Below are positions 1-10,419 of a DNA stretch of 64,000 nt, in pieces. The notes below the pieces were generated by a model that had not been told where the DNA came from, did not search any database, and worked only from the letters and a program-made list of their open reading frames with translations. Source of the DNA: Bacteroidetes bacterium UBA2664 (GTDB lineage Bacteria; Bacteroidota; Rhodothermia; Balneolales; Balneolaceae); assembly GCA_002359315.1 (NCBI GenBank), contig DEMS01000008.1, forward strand, positions 1-64,000, read 5' to 3'. Both the position numbers and the translations under genes were made by a program. Within the stretch, counting starts at the first letter, position 1. Each line of letters opens with the position of its first letter.

Positions 1-37
1 AGTCATAGTATTCAATGTGACGGTGTTATATTGAAGA

Positions 38-2446
38 TCAATTCATAACAACAACCTGCGAACCGCCATTCAATGGTCTTTCTTCTCCGTTCCAGACGAT
101 GCGTCCGGTTAAACCTTCCGGCAGTCTAACCAACCCTGTCATGGCCCCTTCTGAAAAATCTAACTCCAAACTGATCGTACCGGAGGGGTGTGGAACCGAT
201 GCTTCAATATTTTGCAGATACCCCGGCTTTGGTTCAATCAGCACCGTTTCAAAGCCCGGTGAATCGGGTCGAACACCGGCCACTGTTGCAAGAAAGTCAT
301 AGTTGGGGCTGGAGCTCCAGGCATGTGCATCTGATCGGCTCGGTTCAGGATGTTCGGGAAAAGTGGTCATGCCGAGAGCCAGTGCATCGTACCAGGGATC
401 CAAATGGTTGAGATAGTCGTTCCCCAGCCCCGCTTTTATCATCGCCCTGAAAAGATAAAATCGAAAATAGTATGTAGCCTGAACCAACTCTTCATCATCC
501 ATTATTCTACGAATGAGCTCTTCTTGATCGGATTCAGGAATAATATCGGTCAATACTGCCAGTATATTGGCGTGCTGACTAAATCGATCCTGATCCGGTG
601 TATCGGCAATCATCCCTCTTTCGCTATTCCATCCCAATGACGGAATCGATTCACGCAAACCATCAATGAGCTCTCTGTAGGAATTCGCATCCTCTGTCTC
701 TCCGAAGGCTTCCGCAAGCTCTAATGCATAATCCAGTACATAGAGCATTTGCAGGGATATCACGATAGAATTTCCATCATCTGATCCGGGGGGTGTTCCT
801 CTGCTGAATCCGGATGCAGCGTCTACATAATTCCACCAGGGCATAGGGCCCAATATCCCCAACTCCTCATCCAGGTGATCTTCATACCAGCTGATCACTC
901 CCCGGATCCCCGGTAAAAACTGCTTTACGAATTTGTCATCTTTACGGTGCATCCAGTAGTCATGAATCATTGGGATCCAAAGCAGGGCATATGGAGGGAT
1001 ATATTGTGGGTGGCGTGATGGGTATCTACTCATGGTGATACCATCCGGCATTCTGGAATCATTAAAATGAAGAATCGCATTGCGCATCAACCGATCATCC
1101 CCGGAAACATAGAGAGAGATCAATGCCTGTATTCTGGTGTCGCCGATATATTGCAGTTGTTCGTAATAGGCGCAATCCCAGTAGGACTCAAATGCGTTGA
1201 GCCGGGCCGTTCGCCAGCCCGCTTCCCAGATCGGATCAAGGTTAGGGTCGTCACTCACAAATTTAGCATTTTCTTCAAAAGGATAGCCCGTAAATATGCC
1301 ATGCATATCGTGAAGAATCAGCGGCTCGTCGCCGGTTTCAATTTGCAATTGTATGTAACGAAAAGATCGCAGCCACAAGGTTTGAAGAATACGATTTTGT
1401 CCGCCGTCCGGGATGAAGATATCATGAAATCCCAGGATCTCTTTCCCTTCAATTTCATCTCTATTTCCCTTTGTGAGATCGTCATTTCGGAGAGACTCCG
1501 CGTAGGTTAATTTGATTTGCGATCCGGCCCCGCCGGATACTTCCAGTACAGGATAAGCATTGGTAATAAAGGTTTGATCGAGAAGAAGTACAGCGCGCTG
1601 ATTGGCTTCAATTTCCAGCGGTCCGGCCCCTTGTAAAAAATCACTGTTCATTTCAACGCCTTCCGTTCTCCGTAAATCGGGAATACGCTGCGCTCGTTCC
1701 TCCATCAATGGTATATTGCGGGGAATCAAATTCCAGCCATATAGATTTCCGTAGGGGTTGGTTCCCCTGGGCTGCCCGGCGCCATAAAGGCGCACGCTGC
1801 TCCACTCACTATCGTCATAACCGGCTTCTTTCCAGCCCCATTGGGCGTAATTTGTATCATTATATTCCCCATGAGGGGCCGCATAATATCCATTCACCGT
1901 CTGATAACTTACAGGGATTGGTTTATATCCTTCATTTTTTATGATCTTCCAGGTGCTATCAGTATTTAAAATTGACTCCACATCACGATTCCCCTGTAAA
2001 ATAAATGCCGTTCGATAGGTGTGATGTTGGAGTGCGTTATACTCTCCGAAATTCCATACCGTTGAAGCGGCTACATTTTCCCCTTCTACCAGATAGTCAG
2101 CAATATTTACCGTTTCAAATCTCCAGTTGTGATTATCCCCGACAGCCGGCCCCATGGATACAGGCACTCCATTGATGAAAAACCGATAACGGGTATCCCC
2201 GGAGAGGTGGATGATAAATGAATCCGGTATTGAATCCAGTTCAAAAGAGCGCCGGAAATGAAAAACGCCATAGTCTGTGTTGGACTCGGTGGGGTGCATG
2301 ATCCATTGTGCATCCCAGGTATTTTCAATTAGGTTCGGATTAATTTCTATTGAACTCTGGGCAAATGTTCTTTGAGAGATAAACCCGGCTGTACTGAAAA
2401 ATATAAAAACTGTTACAAATAGAGTGATTTTGATCTGATTTTTCAT
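38..2446 (-). CDS. Alpha-L-rhamnosidase-like glycoside hydrolase (GH78-type), secreted
   Basis: An 802-residue exported enzyme, probably removing rhamnose or a similar sugar from plant or algal polysaccharide. The open frame runs upstream to 2593, but I choose the ATG at 2444-2446: it is followed by a clean signal peptide (MKNQIK, a hydrophobic stretch, TFAQ at about residue 30) and avoids overlap with the next gene. An N-terminal beta-sandwich region (about 35-330) precedes an alpha/alpha-barrel region. The segment WDCAYYEQLQYIGDTR near residues 422-437 resembles the acidic motif of Bacteroidota GH78 enzymes. A small beta domain closes the protein. Substrate is not readable from sequence, and related inverting families (GH106-like or unclassified) cannot be excluded. 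Confidence 0.72.
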   Translation of the reverse strand: MKNQIKITLFVTVFIFFSTAGFISQRTFAQSSIEINPNLIENTWDAQWIMHPTESNTDYGVFHFRRSFELDSIPDSFIIHLSGDTRYRFFINGVPVSMGPAVGDNHNWRFETVNIADYLVEGENVAASTVWNFGEYNALQHHTYRTAFILQGNRDVESILNTDSTWKIIKNEGYKPIPVSYQTVNGYYAAPHGEYNDTNYAQWGWKEAGYDDSEWSSVRLYGAGQPRGTNPYGNLYGWNLIPRNIPLMEERAQRIPDLRRTEGVEMNSDFLQGAGPLEIEANQRAVLLLDQTFITNAYPVLEVSGGAGSQIKLTYAESLRNDDLTKGNRDEIEGKEILGFHDIFIPDGGQNRILQTLWLRSFRYIQLQIETGDEPLILHDMHGIFTGYPFEENAKFVSDDPNLDPIWEAGWRTARLNAFESYWDCAYYEQLQYIGDTRIQALISLYVSGDDRLMRNAILHFNDSRMPDGITMSRYPSRHPQYIPPYALLWIPMIHDYWMHRKDDKFVKQFLPGIRGVISWYEDHLDEELGILGPMPWWNYVDAASGFSRGTPPGSDDGNSIVISLQMLYVLDYALELAEAFGETEDANSYRELIDGLRESIPSLGWNSERGMIADTPDQDRFSQHANILAVLTDIIPESDQEELIRRIMDDEELVQATYYFRFYLFRAMIKAGLGNDYLNHLDPWYDALALGMTTFPEHPEPSRSDAHAWSSSPNYDFLATVAGVRPDSPGFETVLIEPKPGYLQNIEASVPHPSGTISLELDFSEGAMTGLVRLPEGLTGRIVWNGEERPLNGGSQVVVMN

Positions 2447-2513
2447 AAAATCTGCATTTAAACACGTTTCATTTTGCAGAATATAGGTGTTAAAATGCCA
2501 ATAATCACGAATC

Positions 2514-5486
2514 TCAGAAAGGAATCGTTGTCTTAACCCGATAGTAAATTTCCCGGTTTTTAGATCCGCCAAAATCAGGGACCGGCTGTGCAAATCCCAA
2601 ACTGTGAATGATCGAAAGGGGTCCGATATTTAACACGTTTTTGACTTCAAATCCGGCTCCGGCCCTGCTGGTTACGGTTCGGGCGCCGTTGCGGTCCGTC
2701 TCACTCCACACAGCCCCCGCATCCAAAAATGCAGAGAGCGTGGTTCGGCCGAGGCTGATTAAACCAAGAAATTCTGTTTGAAAGCTGCTCAAAAAGGGCA
2801 TCCTGTATTCAAGAGTCCCAAAAAGCATTCGGTTCCCGGGGACATAGTCGCTAAATCCACGAACACGTTCTGTGTCGTTGTAAAGAAAGTTTAAGCCCGG
2901 CATCAGATCCCCAAATTCAAGCTCATCATATCGGCTAAATCCGATATAATCCTGATTAAATGAGTCTCCTTCCTGGGCAATGGCACGTCCGTAGAGATAA
3001 AATCTGGAGTTCCCAATAGCAGGAAGTATTGTATAAGCTCTGATATCGGGGCGAATATACTCCGTTTTTCCGCCCAAAACCTTTGTTGCCAAAGTTATTC
3101 TAGGCTCAAAACCCCAGCCATCCAGCGGATGAATATTGTTATGTACGTAGGGTTTTTGGCTTTTCATCCGGAGGCCCAATAAGAGATCACTCTGCCATCC
3201 GCTTTCCGGTAATCCTAAAATGGCTGTTGTTACATCCGGCTCCCAAAATCTTTTCCCATCCGTAAAATCATATCGCAGTCGTGAGTATTGGATACTGCTG
3301 ACAAATGGTGAGTCTACCCAATCACGGGGTAATGAAGCCAGTAGAAAGCCGCCTGAGTTCGTCGTGACCAAAAAATCCCTCTCATATATTCGCCCTGTAA
3401 AGCTGTTATGATAAAAGTTGAAGCTTAGGGATGGCCGTAGCTGATTATTCATATAACTCAACAAAAACAGGCTATTTTCCTTAAAATCCACAAATGATGC
3501 CATACCCAGAACATTTATCATATGTTTGTCCAGTGGATCGATAAAAGAAGTGACGACTCCTACACCATAATCATTATTCCCAAAAACAGGAAATGGGATC
3601 GTTGTGATATGTGAGAGATTTTTCAGGGAATTATATCGGTAGCGATCCTTAATAAGCGATGCGTCGGCAGAGATTTTTGGCGGAATGGTATTGGGCGGTT
3701 CATGAGTGAGCCATTTTGTGTAGGATGGATTTACATCCTGTGTTGGTTCTTCGGCACGTTTTGATGCATCAACAACATATATTTCATTATCTCTTTTTGT
3801 ATCCGTTGTTAACAAGACAATTCGGCCGGATTGATGGGTGGAGTCTGCAGGCAGCCACTGTAATGCTCTGGCTCCGGTAAATTGAGCGGTTACCCGTTCT
3901 TCACATGAATCTTCTTCAAAAGGGTTTATCGCAAAAATATTTGGGACATAATCGCGCAGACTGGTATAGAGCAGAGTTTGGCCATCCGGGCTCCAAACAG
4001 GATTTCTGTCATCCGTTTCGGGATCGGTATAATATTTTCCCGCGAGATTATTTAAATCAACCACAGCAATTTTCCGATCCCCATTTTCATCAAAAACTGC
4101 GTATGCAAGATGTGAGCCCCCGGGATGCATCGCAAGTTGGCCTAATTGAACATCATCGGTATAATGGGTAACGCTTGTTTCGGTTTTATTTTCGATGTGA
4201 TATCGAACAATATTTCCGGTACCGGCTTCACTCACTACATAATAGAGGGTTGATCCATCCAATGAGAAAACCGGGTAAGACGCTCGCCTTGAATGGGTAA
4301 TTCGTCTTTTCTCCTCTGTTTCACTATGAACCATATAGATATCATTCAGCAGGGAGCTATTTACACCTCGTGTGTTTTTGCTATAGGCAATCCATGTTCC
4401 ATTCGGGCTCCAGCTGATAGGGGATTTGATCGATCCTTCATCCAAAATCTTTGTTTCTGCGGTACTGTCATTCGCTGCCACATAAAGGATTCGATATGGG
4501 CGCTGAGAGGATAAAATAGACACGACCGCTATTTTGGTTGTATCGGGGCTGTACTTTACGTCAGATTTAAGCAGTCCCGGAAGTGATTTCGGATTTACGC
4601 CTAACGAATCACTGCGTTCCATCTGACCCGCGAGGGTATGATAGTAGATGTTCAAATGTCTACGCCACTCATCCTGAAATGCATTATACTCCGTCCCGGT
4701 TGTCTCTTTAAAAGCATTTTCAAAGTTGTGATATTGAATAAGTCCGCCCAATTTTTTCTCCCTGTGAGCCAGTAGTTTTGGGAAAAGAGAGTCCCCATAA
4801 GCCGAGGCAAAATATCGAAGCTGAGAGTTGCCGCTAGCGTACATTAGCTGACCGTTGCGGATGGAGCTGTTATCGCGAAATGAAGGGCGCCCATCATAGA
4901 ATGCAGCTCTTAATAGAGCATCCCCCCGAAAAGCATGCCACGGTTCCGTTTGATATTGGGCTATTCCTTCAACCCATGGGGCTGTTAACCCGGGCACGGT
5001 TCCCAATGTACCGATCAGTGGAATATTCGACTTTACGGCTTCAAAATGGAAGATGTGTGCCAGTTCATGGGCGACCACGGTTCGAAGCCATTTTTCGGGG
5101 CCTGACCAGCTTTCAGCTACATCATTCAAGTGTACCCATATGTTTGTGTATGATCGGGGATACGGGACTGCAAAACCGTTTACTATTTCGTCTTCATCGC
5201 TTAAGAAGATTCTGATTTTGTAATCAAATGTAATACCAAAGTTTCCTGAAAGTGCGTCATAGGTTGCCTCAGCGATAGCTGCCGCTTCATTTTCAATCCC
5301 TTCCAGATGTTTTGGGTAACTGATGATGAAATGGTCTGTTTCTGCACTTTGCCAATCCAATTCGGGATGATTTCGATTATTGAACTGGGAGAACCCTATG
5401 GAAGAGTCCTGCGCAAACAGTGTTGTTATATCACCTAAAATAAATAGTGAAATGAGTGAAATGATTTGAAAAGTGCTTTTTCTCAT
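2514..5486 (-). CDS. Secreted peptidase-like / TolB propeller / BamA-like beta-barrel fusion
   Basis: A 990-residue outer-membrane protein with three parts. After a signal peptide (about 1-26, ending FAQ) comes a peptidase-MA-like domain with the zinc motif HELAH (residues 140-144). Then follow repeated PD40/TolB-type propeller blades (about 300-590, for example SPISWSPNGTWIAYS and NPVWSPDGQTLLYTS). The last third (about 640-990) looks like an Omp85/BamA surface-antigen barrel and ends in Phe, as outer-membrane barrels do. Inference: a surface or periplasmic metalloprotease or scaffold anchored by its own barrel. Stop TGA at 2514. It lies just upstream of the rhamnosidase on the same strand, but shared transcription is not shown. 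Confidence 0.78.
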   Translation of the reverse strand: MRKSTFQIISLISLFILGDITTLFAQDSSIGFSQFNNRNHPELDWQSAETDHFIISYPKHLEGIENEAAAIAEATYDALSGNFGITFDYKIRIFLSDEDEIVNGFAVPYPRSYTNIWVHLNDVAESWSGPEKWLRTVVAHELAHIFHFEAVKSNIPLIGTLGTVPGLTAPWVEGIAQYQTEPWHAFRGDALLRAAFYDGRPSFRDNSSIRNGQLMYASGNSQLRYFASAYGDSLFPKLLAHREKKLGGLIQYHNFENAFKETTGTEYNAFQDEWRRHLNIYYHTLAGQMERSDSLGVNPKSLPGLLKSDVKYSPDTTKIAVVSILSSQRPYRILYVAANDSTAETKILDEGSIKSPISWSPNGTWIAYSKNTRGVNSSLLNDIYMVHSETEEKRRITHSRRASYPVFSLDGSTLYYVVSEAGTGNIVRYHIENKTETSVTHYTDDVQLGQLAMHPGGSHLAYAVFDENGDRKIAVVDLNNLAGKYYTDPETDDRNPVWSPDGQTLLYTSLRDYVPNIFAINPFEEDSCEERVTAQFTGARALQWLPADSTHQSGRIVLLTTDTKRDNEIYVVDASKRAEEPTQDVNPSYTKWLTHEPPNTIPPKISADASLIKDRYRYNSLKNLSHITTIPFPVFGNNDYGVGVVTSFIDPLDKHMINVLGMASFVDFKENSLFLLSYMNNQLRPSLSFNFYHNSFTGRIYERDFLVTTNSGGFLLASLPRDWVDSPFVSSIQYSRLRYDFTDGKRFWEPDVTTAILGLPESGWQSDLLLGLRMKSQKPYVHNNIHPLDGWGFEPRITLATKVLGGKTEYIRPDIRAYTILPAIGNSRFYLYGRAIAQEGDSFNQDYIGFSRYDELEFGDLMPGLNFLYNDTERVRGFSDYVPGNRMLFGTLEYRMPFLSSFQTEFLGLISLGRTTLSAFLDAGAVWSETDRNGARTVTSRAGAGFEVKNVLNIGPLSIIHSLGFAQPVPDFGGSKNREIYYRVKTTIPF

Positions 5487-5555
5487 TGATCTATCATATA
5501 GTTTAAGTAGGATAAATAATATTTAGAACGATTTATTGGGTAATAATAGTTCTAA

Positions 5556-5588
5556 AAAAAGAGCCACTCCATGGATGCGGCTCTTTTT
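5556..5588 (-). terminator. Intrinsic terminator after sppA (bidirectional-looking)
   Basis: A 10-bp perfect inverted repeat, AAAAAGAGCC at 5556-5565 and GGCTCTTTTT at 5579-5588, has a 13-base loop. Read on the minus strand it ends the sppA transcript with a T run. On the plus strand the T tail is also present. Confidence 0.8.
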
Positions 5589-5620
5589 ATCATTGATTAT
5601 AAGCATTCAGAAGGGTTCTA

Positions 5621-7390
5621 TCACTCAACAATGACATCAAATGGCATTCTGGCCAGAATACCCTGATTTCTCATCATTGTCTTGTACTGTTCATAAACAG
5701 GATATAGCGGGCCTAATTCGCTCTTTAACTTCCGCATGGCAACTCCTTCATTCATTTCTATAAACAGCGTTTCAATAAATGTTTTCTGCTCCGGATAAGC
5801 GATTGTTCTATAATCTTCCAGGTCAGCTAACTCGGCGGCAATTTCAAGAGATCTGTCCAGGCCTCCAATGACATCAACAAGCCCCAGTTCTTTTGCCCTG
5901 AGTCCACCGTATACCCTCCCCTCTGCAATGCGCCGAACTTCTTCTTCACTCATGTTTCTTCCTTCAGCAACCACATTGATAAATCGATCGTAACCCTCTT
6001 CAATAAATTCCTGAATGATCGCTCTTTCGTTCGGCCTCATTTCCCGGGCCATATTGCCGATGTCTGAAAATTGTCCGGTTGTTACGACATCTGTATTGAT
6101 CCCCAGTTTATTTTCAAGCAATCCTTCTGCATTAAATAGCATTCCGAAAATACCGATCGATCCTGTAATGGTATTTGATTGTGCAACCAGTGTATCGGCT
6201 GGCATTGAAATCCAGTAGCCCCCTGATGCGGATACATTACTCATCGAAATGACGAGTGGTTTCTCCTCTGATGCAAGAGCTAATGCATATCTGATCTCTT
6301 CAGATGCAAGTACACTTCCACCGGGGGTATCGACCCGCAGAACAATCGCTTTCACCCGGTCATTCTCCTTCGCCTGTTCAATTTCCCTGACAAGTTTTCC
6401 GGCCTGAATTCCAGCAACTGTTTCACTGCCAATCTCACCACTGGCGTAAATAATGGCGATTCTGTCACGGGAAGTTGATTCCCTTATTATTTCCGGACTT
6501 TTGTTGAAGTTACTTAGTGTAACCAAGTTCAGTTCTTCTTCCTCATTACCATCAACCAATGTTCTGAGGATGTTTTCTACTTCATTTTTGTACTGTATTC
6601 CTTCCACAAAGCCAAGCTCCAATGCATCTTCTGGGCGACGGATCAGAAACTGATCACTGATCTCTTTAACTCTTTCCGGCTCCAGGCCTCTGCTTTCAGC
6701 AATCGCTTCTAAATTAACTTGATGAATATCATTCAGAAATTCGAGCGTTTGTTCCCTGTCTTCCTCGCTTCTGTCATAATTCATATACATTTCGACAGCA
6801 CTCTTAAACTCACCCACTACAAAAATTTCAGGTTCAATCTCCAATTTATCGAGCATCCCTCTCAGGTAGATTCCCTGACTTGCAAATCCTGTAAAAGCGA
6901 TGTCTCCGTATGGATGCATATAAACAGAGTCGGCGGTTGATGAGACGTAGTAACCCATTTCGGAGTAGAAAGTATCATAGCTGATGATGAACTTGCCGCT
7001 CTCTTTAAAATTCAGAAGTTCATTTCGAAGCTCTTGATGAAGAGCCTGTCCGCCCAGCATGCTTCCGGCCTCCAAAAAAATGCCGGATACTTTATCACTT
7101 TGCGCGGCGGATCGGATTGCTTTTCGAAGGTCGTCCAGTCCAACGGTTGGGGGTTCACCAACATTCCCTAATAGAGGAACATCCATGGGAAATGCAAAAT
7201 CATCAATCGGGCTTCTCTCTGCCAGTACTTTATTCTTTAAGTTAAGATGTAATATCGAATTTTCATTCACGACAACTGTTTCAGTCGGTGATAAGAGTGC
7301 CAGAAATCCAAGTGTGAAAAAAAATGTTAGTATAAAAAATATTACCAGGGCTGTAAAAACTGCCAATACAGACTTTAAAAATGATTTCAT
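5621..7390 (-). CDS. sppA: Signal peptide peptidase SppA, long (67K) type
   Basis: A 589-residue membrane-anchored serine protease that degrades leftover signal peptides. One N-terminal membrane helix (about 8-32) is followed by two tandem S49 domains, the full length of the Escherichia coli-type 67K enzyme. The first domain carries the probable general-base Lys in GEFKSA (about residue 195). The second carries the nucleophile in SASGGYW (Ser near 389), preceded by the conserved RVDTPGGS segment. This is the Ser/Lys dyad expected of the family. It has its own terminator and no co-directional close neighbour, so it is probably monocistronic. Confidence 0.93.
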   Translation of the reverse strand: MKSFLKSVLAVFTALVIFFILTFFFTLGFLALLSPTETVVVNENSILHLNLKNKVLAERSPIDDFAFPMDVPLLGNVGEPPTVGLDDLRKAIRSAAQSDKVSGIFLEAGSMLGGQALHQELRNELLNFKESGKFIISYDTFYSEMGYYVSSTADSVYMHPYGDIAFTGFASQGIYLRGMLDKLEIEPEIFVVGEFKSAVEMYMNYDRSEEDREQTLEFLNDIHQVNLEAIAESRGLEPERVKEISDQFLIRRPEDALELGFVEGIQYKNEVENILRTLVDGNEEEELNLVTLSNFNKSPEIIRESTSRDRIAIIYASGEIGSETVAGIQAGKLVREIEQAKENDRVKAIVLRVDTPGGSVLASEEIRYALALASEEKPLVISMSNVSASGGYWISMPADTLVAQSNTITGSIGIFGMLFNAEGLLENKLGINTDVVTTGQFSDIGNMAREMRPNERAIIQEFIEEGYDRFINVVAEGRNMSEEEVRRIAEGRVYGGLRAKELGLVDVIGGLDRSLEIAAELADLEDYRTIAYPEQKTFIETLFIEMNEGVAMRKLKSELGPLYPVYEQYKTMMRNQGILARMPFDVIVE

Positions 7391-7680
7391 ATTTACTTTG
7401 TTAATTTAATGCGTTAAACCCGGTCATGTTACGAATGTCTCTATTAAAGGTTTCGGACATACCGTTATTGTTCAGAAGTTATCCTAAATTAATGAAAATT
7501 TACTGTTTAAGGGCAATAATCTTACACATTTTGACTTTCCTGTCACTAGTTTGAATGATAAGATGGAGATAAGGCCTGCATCGATGATGTAGTCACTTAA
7601 TTTGTTAAATCATTTATGAATATCAATCATCTTAATAGTATTTTTTAAAATCATCCGGCTATTGATCAATAAGACACAAA

Positions 7681-9903
7681 ATGAATCAACAAAACCCAAA
7701 TACGAAAAGAACGATCGGATTTATCGGTGCAACCGGTATTAGTGTTGGCGCCATGGTTGGTGGGGGAATCCTTGCATTGGCCGGTGTTGCATTTTCTGTG
7801 AGTGGCCCATCCGCTATGCTCGCTTTTTTACTGAACGGCCTGATCGCTTTTATCACAGCGTTAAGTTTTGCTGAGATGGCCGCGGCCAACCCTCAAAATG
7901 GCGGTGCTTATACGTATGCTAAAAAGGCACTTACTGTTGAGGTTGCATTTGGGGTAGGATGGATTGTTTGGTTTGCATCCATCGTAGCGGCAGTTCTGTA
8001 TGCACTTGGATTTGGCGCTTTTGCAGCGTTTGCACTTCAGGAGTTACCTATTTATGGGGGGAGCCAGCCCATGTTAAGCAACAGTCGGTTTATTGTTGTT
8101 CTTTTAGCACTGGCTGCTCTGGGGTTTTATACCTGGAGACTAACCCGGCAAAATGGTGGGGGTGGCCTTTATATCAATATTGGAAAACTTACTCTTTTTG
8201 CTGTTTTAATCGCGGGCGGGTTGGCGGTTATGGTTCAAACACCATTCGAAAATATAAAGGGGAGCATCACTCCTTTTTTTGATGGCGGTTTTTCAGGATT
8301 AATTGCTGCCATGGGTTATACGTTTATCGCACTTCAGGGATTTGATTTGATCGCCTCTGCTGCCGGTGAGATTAAAAATCCGGAAAAAACCATTCCAAAA
8401 GCGATGGTAACAACCCTGATTGTGGGTTTAGGTATCTATATTCCGCTGCTTTTTGTAGTCACGGCTGTGGGTACATCCCCCGGCGAATCGATTTCTGCGT
8501 TAAGTGCTGCAAATCCGGAAACGGTTATTGCTGTTGCTGCACAGAACTTTTTGGGTGCCTTCGGTTTTTGGTTTGTATTGGTGGCGGGAATCTTCTCAAT
8601 GTTGAGTGCACTACAGGCAAATATGTTTGCTGCATCACGTGTCGCTCTGAGTATGGCTAATGACCGTACTTTAATCCATCAAATGTCTGTCGTCAACATA
8701 AAACACGGTACGCCCATAAACGCTATTCTTGCTACTTCCGCTATTATTTTAATACTGATATTAGTGCTTCCGAATGTGGCCGCCGCCGGCGCTGCCTCCA
8801 GTTTAATCTTTTTAATCACTTTTGCATTAGCTCATCTGGTGATGATTTTGATGCGGAAGCGCAGTTATGCAAGCAGTAAAACCTTCAGGGTTCCCTATTT
8901 CCCGATCCTTCCGATTATTGGCATGGTCTCCTGTATTGGGCTGGCACTTTTCCAAGCTATAACCGTACCGGCTGCCGGACTCATTTCTCTGGCCTGGTTG
9001 TTTGCGGGAGCAACTTTTTTTATCACTTTTTTAATTCAAAAAGCGAAGGTTATCGATGCTTCTGAAGAAGCGTTAAATCCGGATATTACACGGTTACGCG
9101 GATTGAGCCCGCTGGTTCTTCTGCCTATTTCAAATCCCTCCAACGCAGAGTCGATGGTGTTTGTGGCCAATGCTTTGGCACCACCGGTGGTCGGTAGAGT
9201 GCTATTGTTGTCAATCGTCATCCCAAGTGAAGATGGTGAAGATCTTCAAAAACGCCTAACCAATAATCGGGATGCATTACATCAGGCATTAAGTGCCTCA
9301 TTTGACGCAAAGTTACGTCCGGATGCGCTAACGACAATTGCAAACGAACCCTGGGAAGAGATCGCAAGAGTGATCAAAATTCACAGGTGTAGAAGTGTAC
9401 TTCTGGGATTAAGTAATTTTAGTGAGTTACATACTACTCAGAATCTTGAAAAATTAATCAAACAAGTAAAATGTGATGTTGTTGTTTTCAGGCAGCCTTA
9501 TTCAGGATGGAAAATTGAATCTGCGAAGAAAATATTGATTCCGGTAACGGGTGTTGGCAGTCATGATTCACTTCGGGCAAGAGTAGCGGCTAGTTTATGG
9601 CGGACTTATCAGCCGGAGTTTACTTTTTTCCAAATACTTCCATCAAACACACCTATTAAGGTAAAAGAAAAAAAGGAGCAGGAGTTGGGTCGTTTTTCAA
9701 GTCGGATTATTCCCGGGAATTCGGAAGTTAAAATTATTCTCTCTGATGATGTTAAAAATGAATTAATTCGTCAGACAGCTGAACATGATATGGTTATTAT
9801 GGGCCTTGGTAAAGCGGGTCCAAAAAGAGAAGTTTTTGGAGAAATTACTTTAGATATGGCAGAGAAAACAGATACCGCACTTCTTTTTATAAGCCATTAT
9901 TAA
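7681..9903 (+). CDS. APC-family amino acid permease with C-terminal universal-stress-protein domains
   Basis: A 740-residue inner-membrane transporter. Residues about 10-455 give twelve hydrophobic segments typical of the APC superfamily, beginning with the substrate-loop motif GAMVGGGILALAG. Residues about 465-740 are soluble and look like two UspA-like nucleotide-binding domains (for example VVGRVLLLSIVIPSEDGED and HDMVIMGLGKAG). The Usp domains of such fusions are thought to regulate transport, which is family knowledge and not visible here. Substrate is unknown. The 290-base gap upstream shows no clear hairpin or operator. Confidence 0.85.
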   Translation: MNQQNPNTKRTIGFIGATGISVGAMVGGGILALAGVAFSVSGPSAMLAFLLNGLIAFITALSFAEMAAANPQNGGAYTYAKKALTVEVAFGVGWIVWFASIVAAVLYALGFGAFAAFALQELPIYGGSQPMLSNSRFIVVLLALAALGFYTWRLTRQNGGGGLYINIGKLTLFAVLIAGGLAVMVQTPFENIKGSITPFFDGGFSGLIAAMGYTFIALQGFDLIASAAGEIKNPEKTIPKAMVTTLIVGLGIYIPLLFVVTAVGTSPGESISALSAANPETVIAVAAQNFLGAFGFWFVLVAGIFSMLSALQANMFAASRVALSMANDRTLIHQMSVVNIKHGTPINAILATSAIILILILVLPNVAAAGAASSLIFLITFALAHLVMILMRKRSYASSKTFRVPYFPILPIIGMVSCIGLALFQAITVPAAGLISLAWLFAGATFFITFLIQKAKVIDASEEALNPDITRLRGLSPLVLLPISNPSNAESMVFVANALAPPVVGRVLLLSIVIPSEDGEDLQKRLTNNRDALHQALSASFDAKLRPDALTTIANEPWEEIARVIKIHRCRSVLLGLSNFSELHTTQNLEKLIKQVKCDVVVFRQPYSGWKIESAKKILIPVTGVGSHDSLRARVAASLWRTYQPEFTFFQILPSNTPIKVKEKKEQELGRFSSRIIPGNSEVKIILSDDVKNELIRQTAEHDMVIMGLGKAGPKREVFGEITLDMAEKTDTALLFISHY

Positions 9904-10032
9904 TTACTTCCATCTAAAGAGTGATATATTTAAAAAATATAATCTCATTCTCTTTTTATATTTCATCGTTCACAAACTACAGTGAATATATCTCCGGTTC
10001 TTTTGCTTTAAAGAAAGGTAAATACAGACGGA

Positions 10033-10383
10033 TCAATTTAACTTATTAATTACTTCCAACAGTTCTTCCGGAACATCCAGCTCCATTCGAAGCAGTGTTG
10101 AAGCGTGAGTTTTCCCCTGTGCATCCAGTTTTAGAGATACGGTACCACCTCCCCCTAAACTTTCATTTAATATAAAGTTAAGAGCTCCAATATTTGGCAT
10201 TTCATATCTCTCAACCTCTCCTTTACATATATTTTTCATGTAATCCTTCACCCTTTCTACCGTTAAAGTCTCCTTCAAGAAGGGATAAATTTTAGGGTGG
10301 CGCGCTATAATTCCAACGTTACTTCCATTCCCTTTATCACCACTTCTGCCGTGGGCAATCTCAATTAATTTTACTTTCTTCAT
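10033..10383 (-). CDS. AtuA C-terminal-domain-like small protein
   Basis: A 116-residue soluble protein with the opening IEIAHGRSGDKGNGSNVGIIAR and the later NFILNESLGGGGTVSL, which match the ferredoxin-fold C-terminal domain of AtuA-like (acyclic terpene utilisation / DUF1446) proteins. Here the domain stands alone, without the larger N-terminal partner. It lies 36 bases downstream of purM on the same strand, so cotranscription is likely. Its role is not known. Confidence 0.7.
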   Translation of the reverse strand: MKKVKLIEIAHGRSGDKGNGSNVGIIARHPKIYPFLKETLTVERVKDYMKNICKGEVERYEMPNIGALNFILNESLGGGGTVSLKLDAQGKTHASTLLRMELDVPEELLEVINKLN

Positions 10384-10419
10384 AATCTTCTTTAAAACGA
10401 TTTTTTATCATTAAAAAAA

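Noticed and set aside
2446..2593. Upstream extension of the rhamnosidase-like gene
   Set aside because: The added 49 residues precede a clear signal peptide and overlap the neighbouring gene's end.
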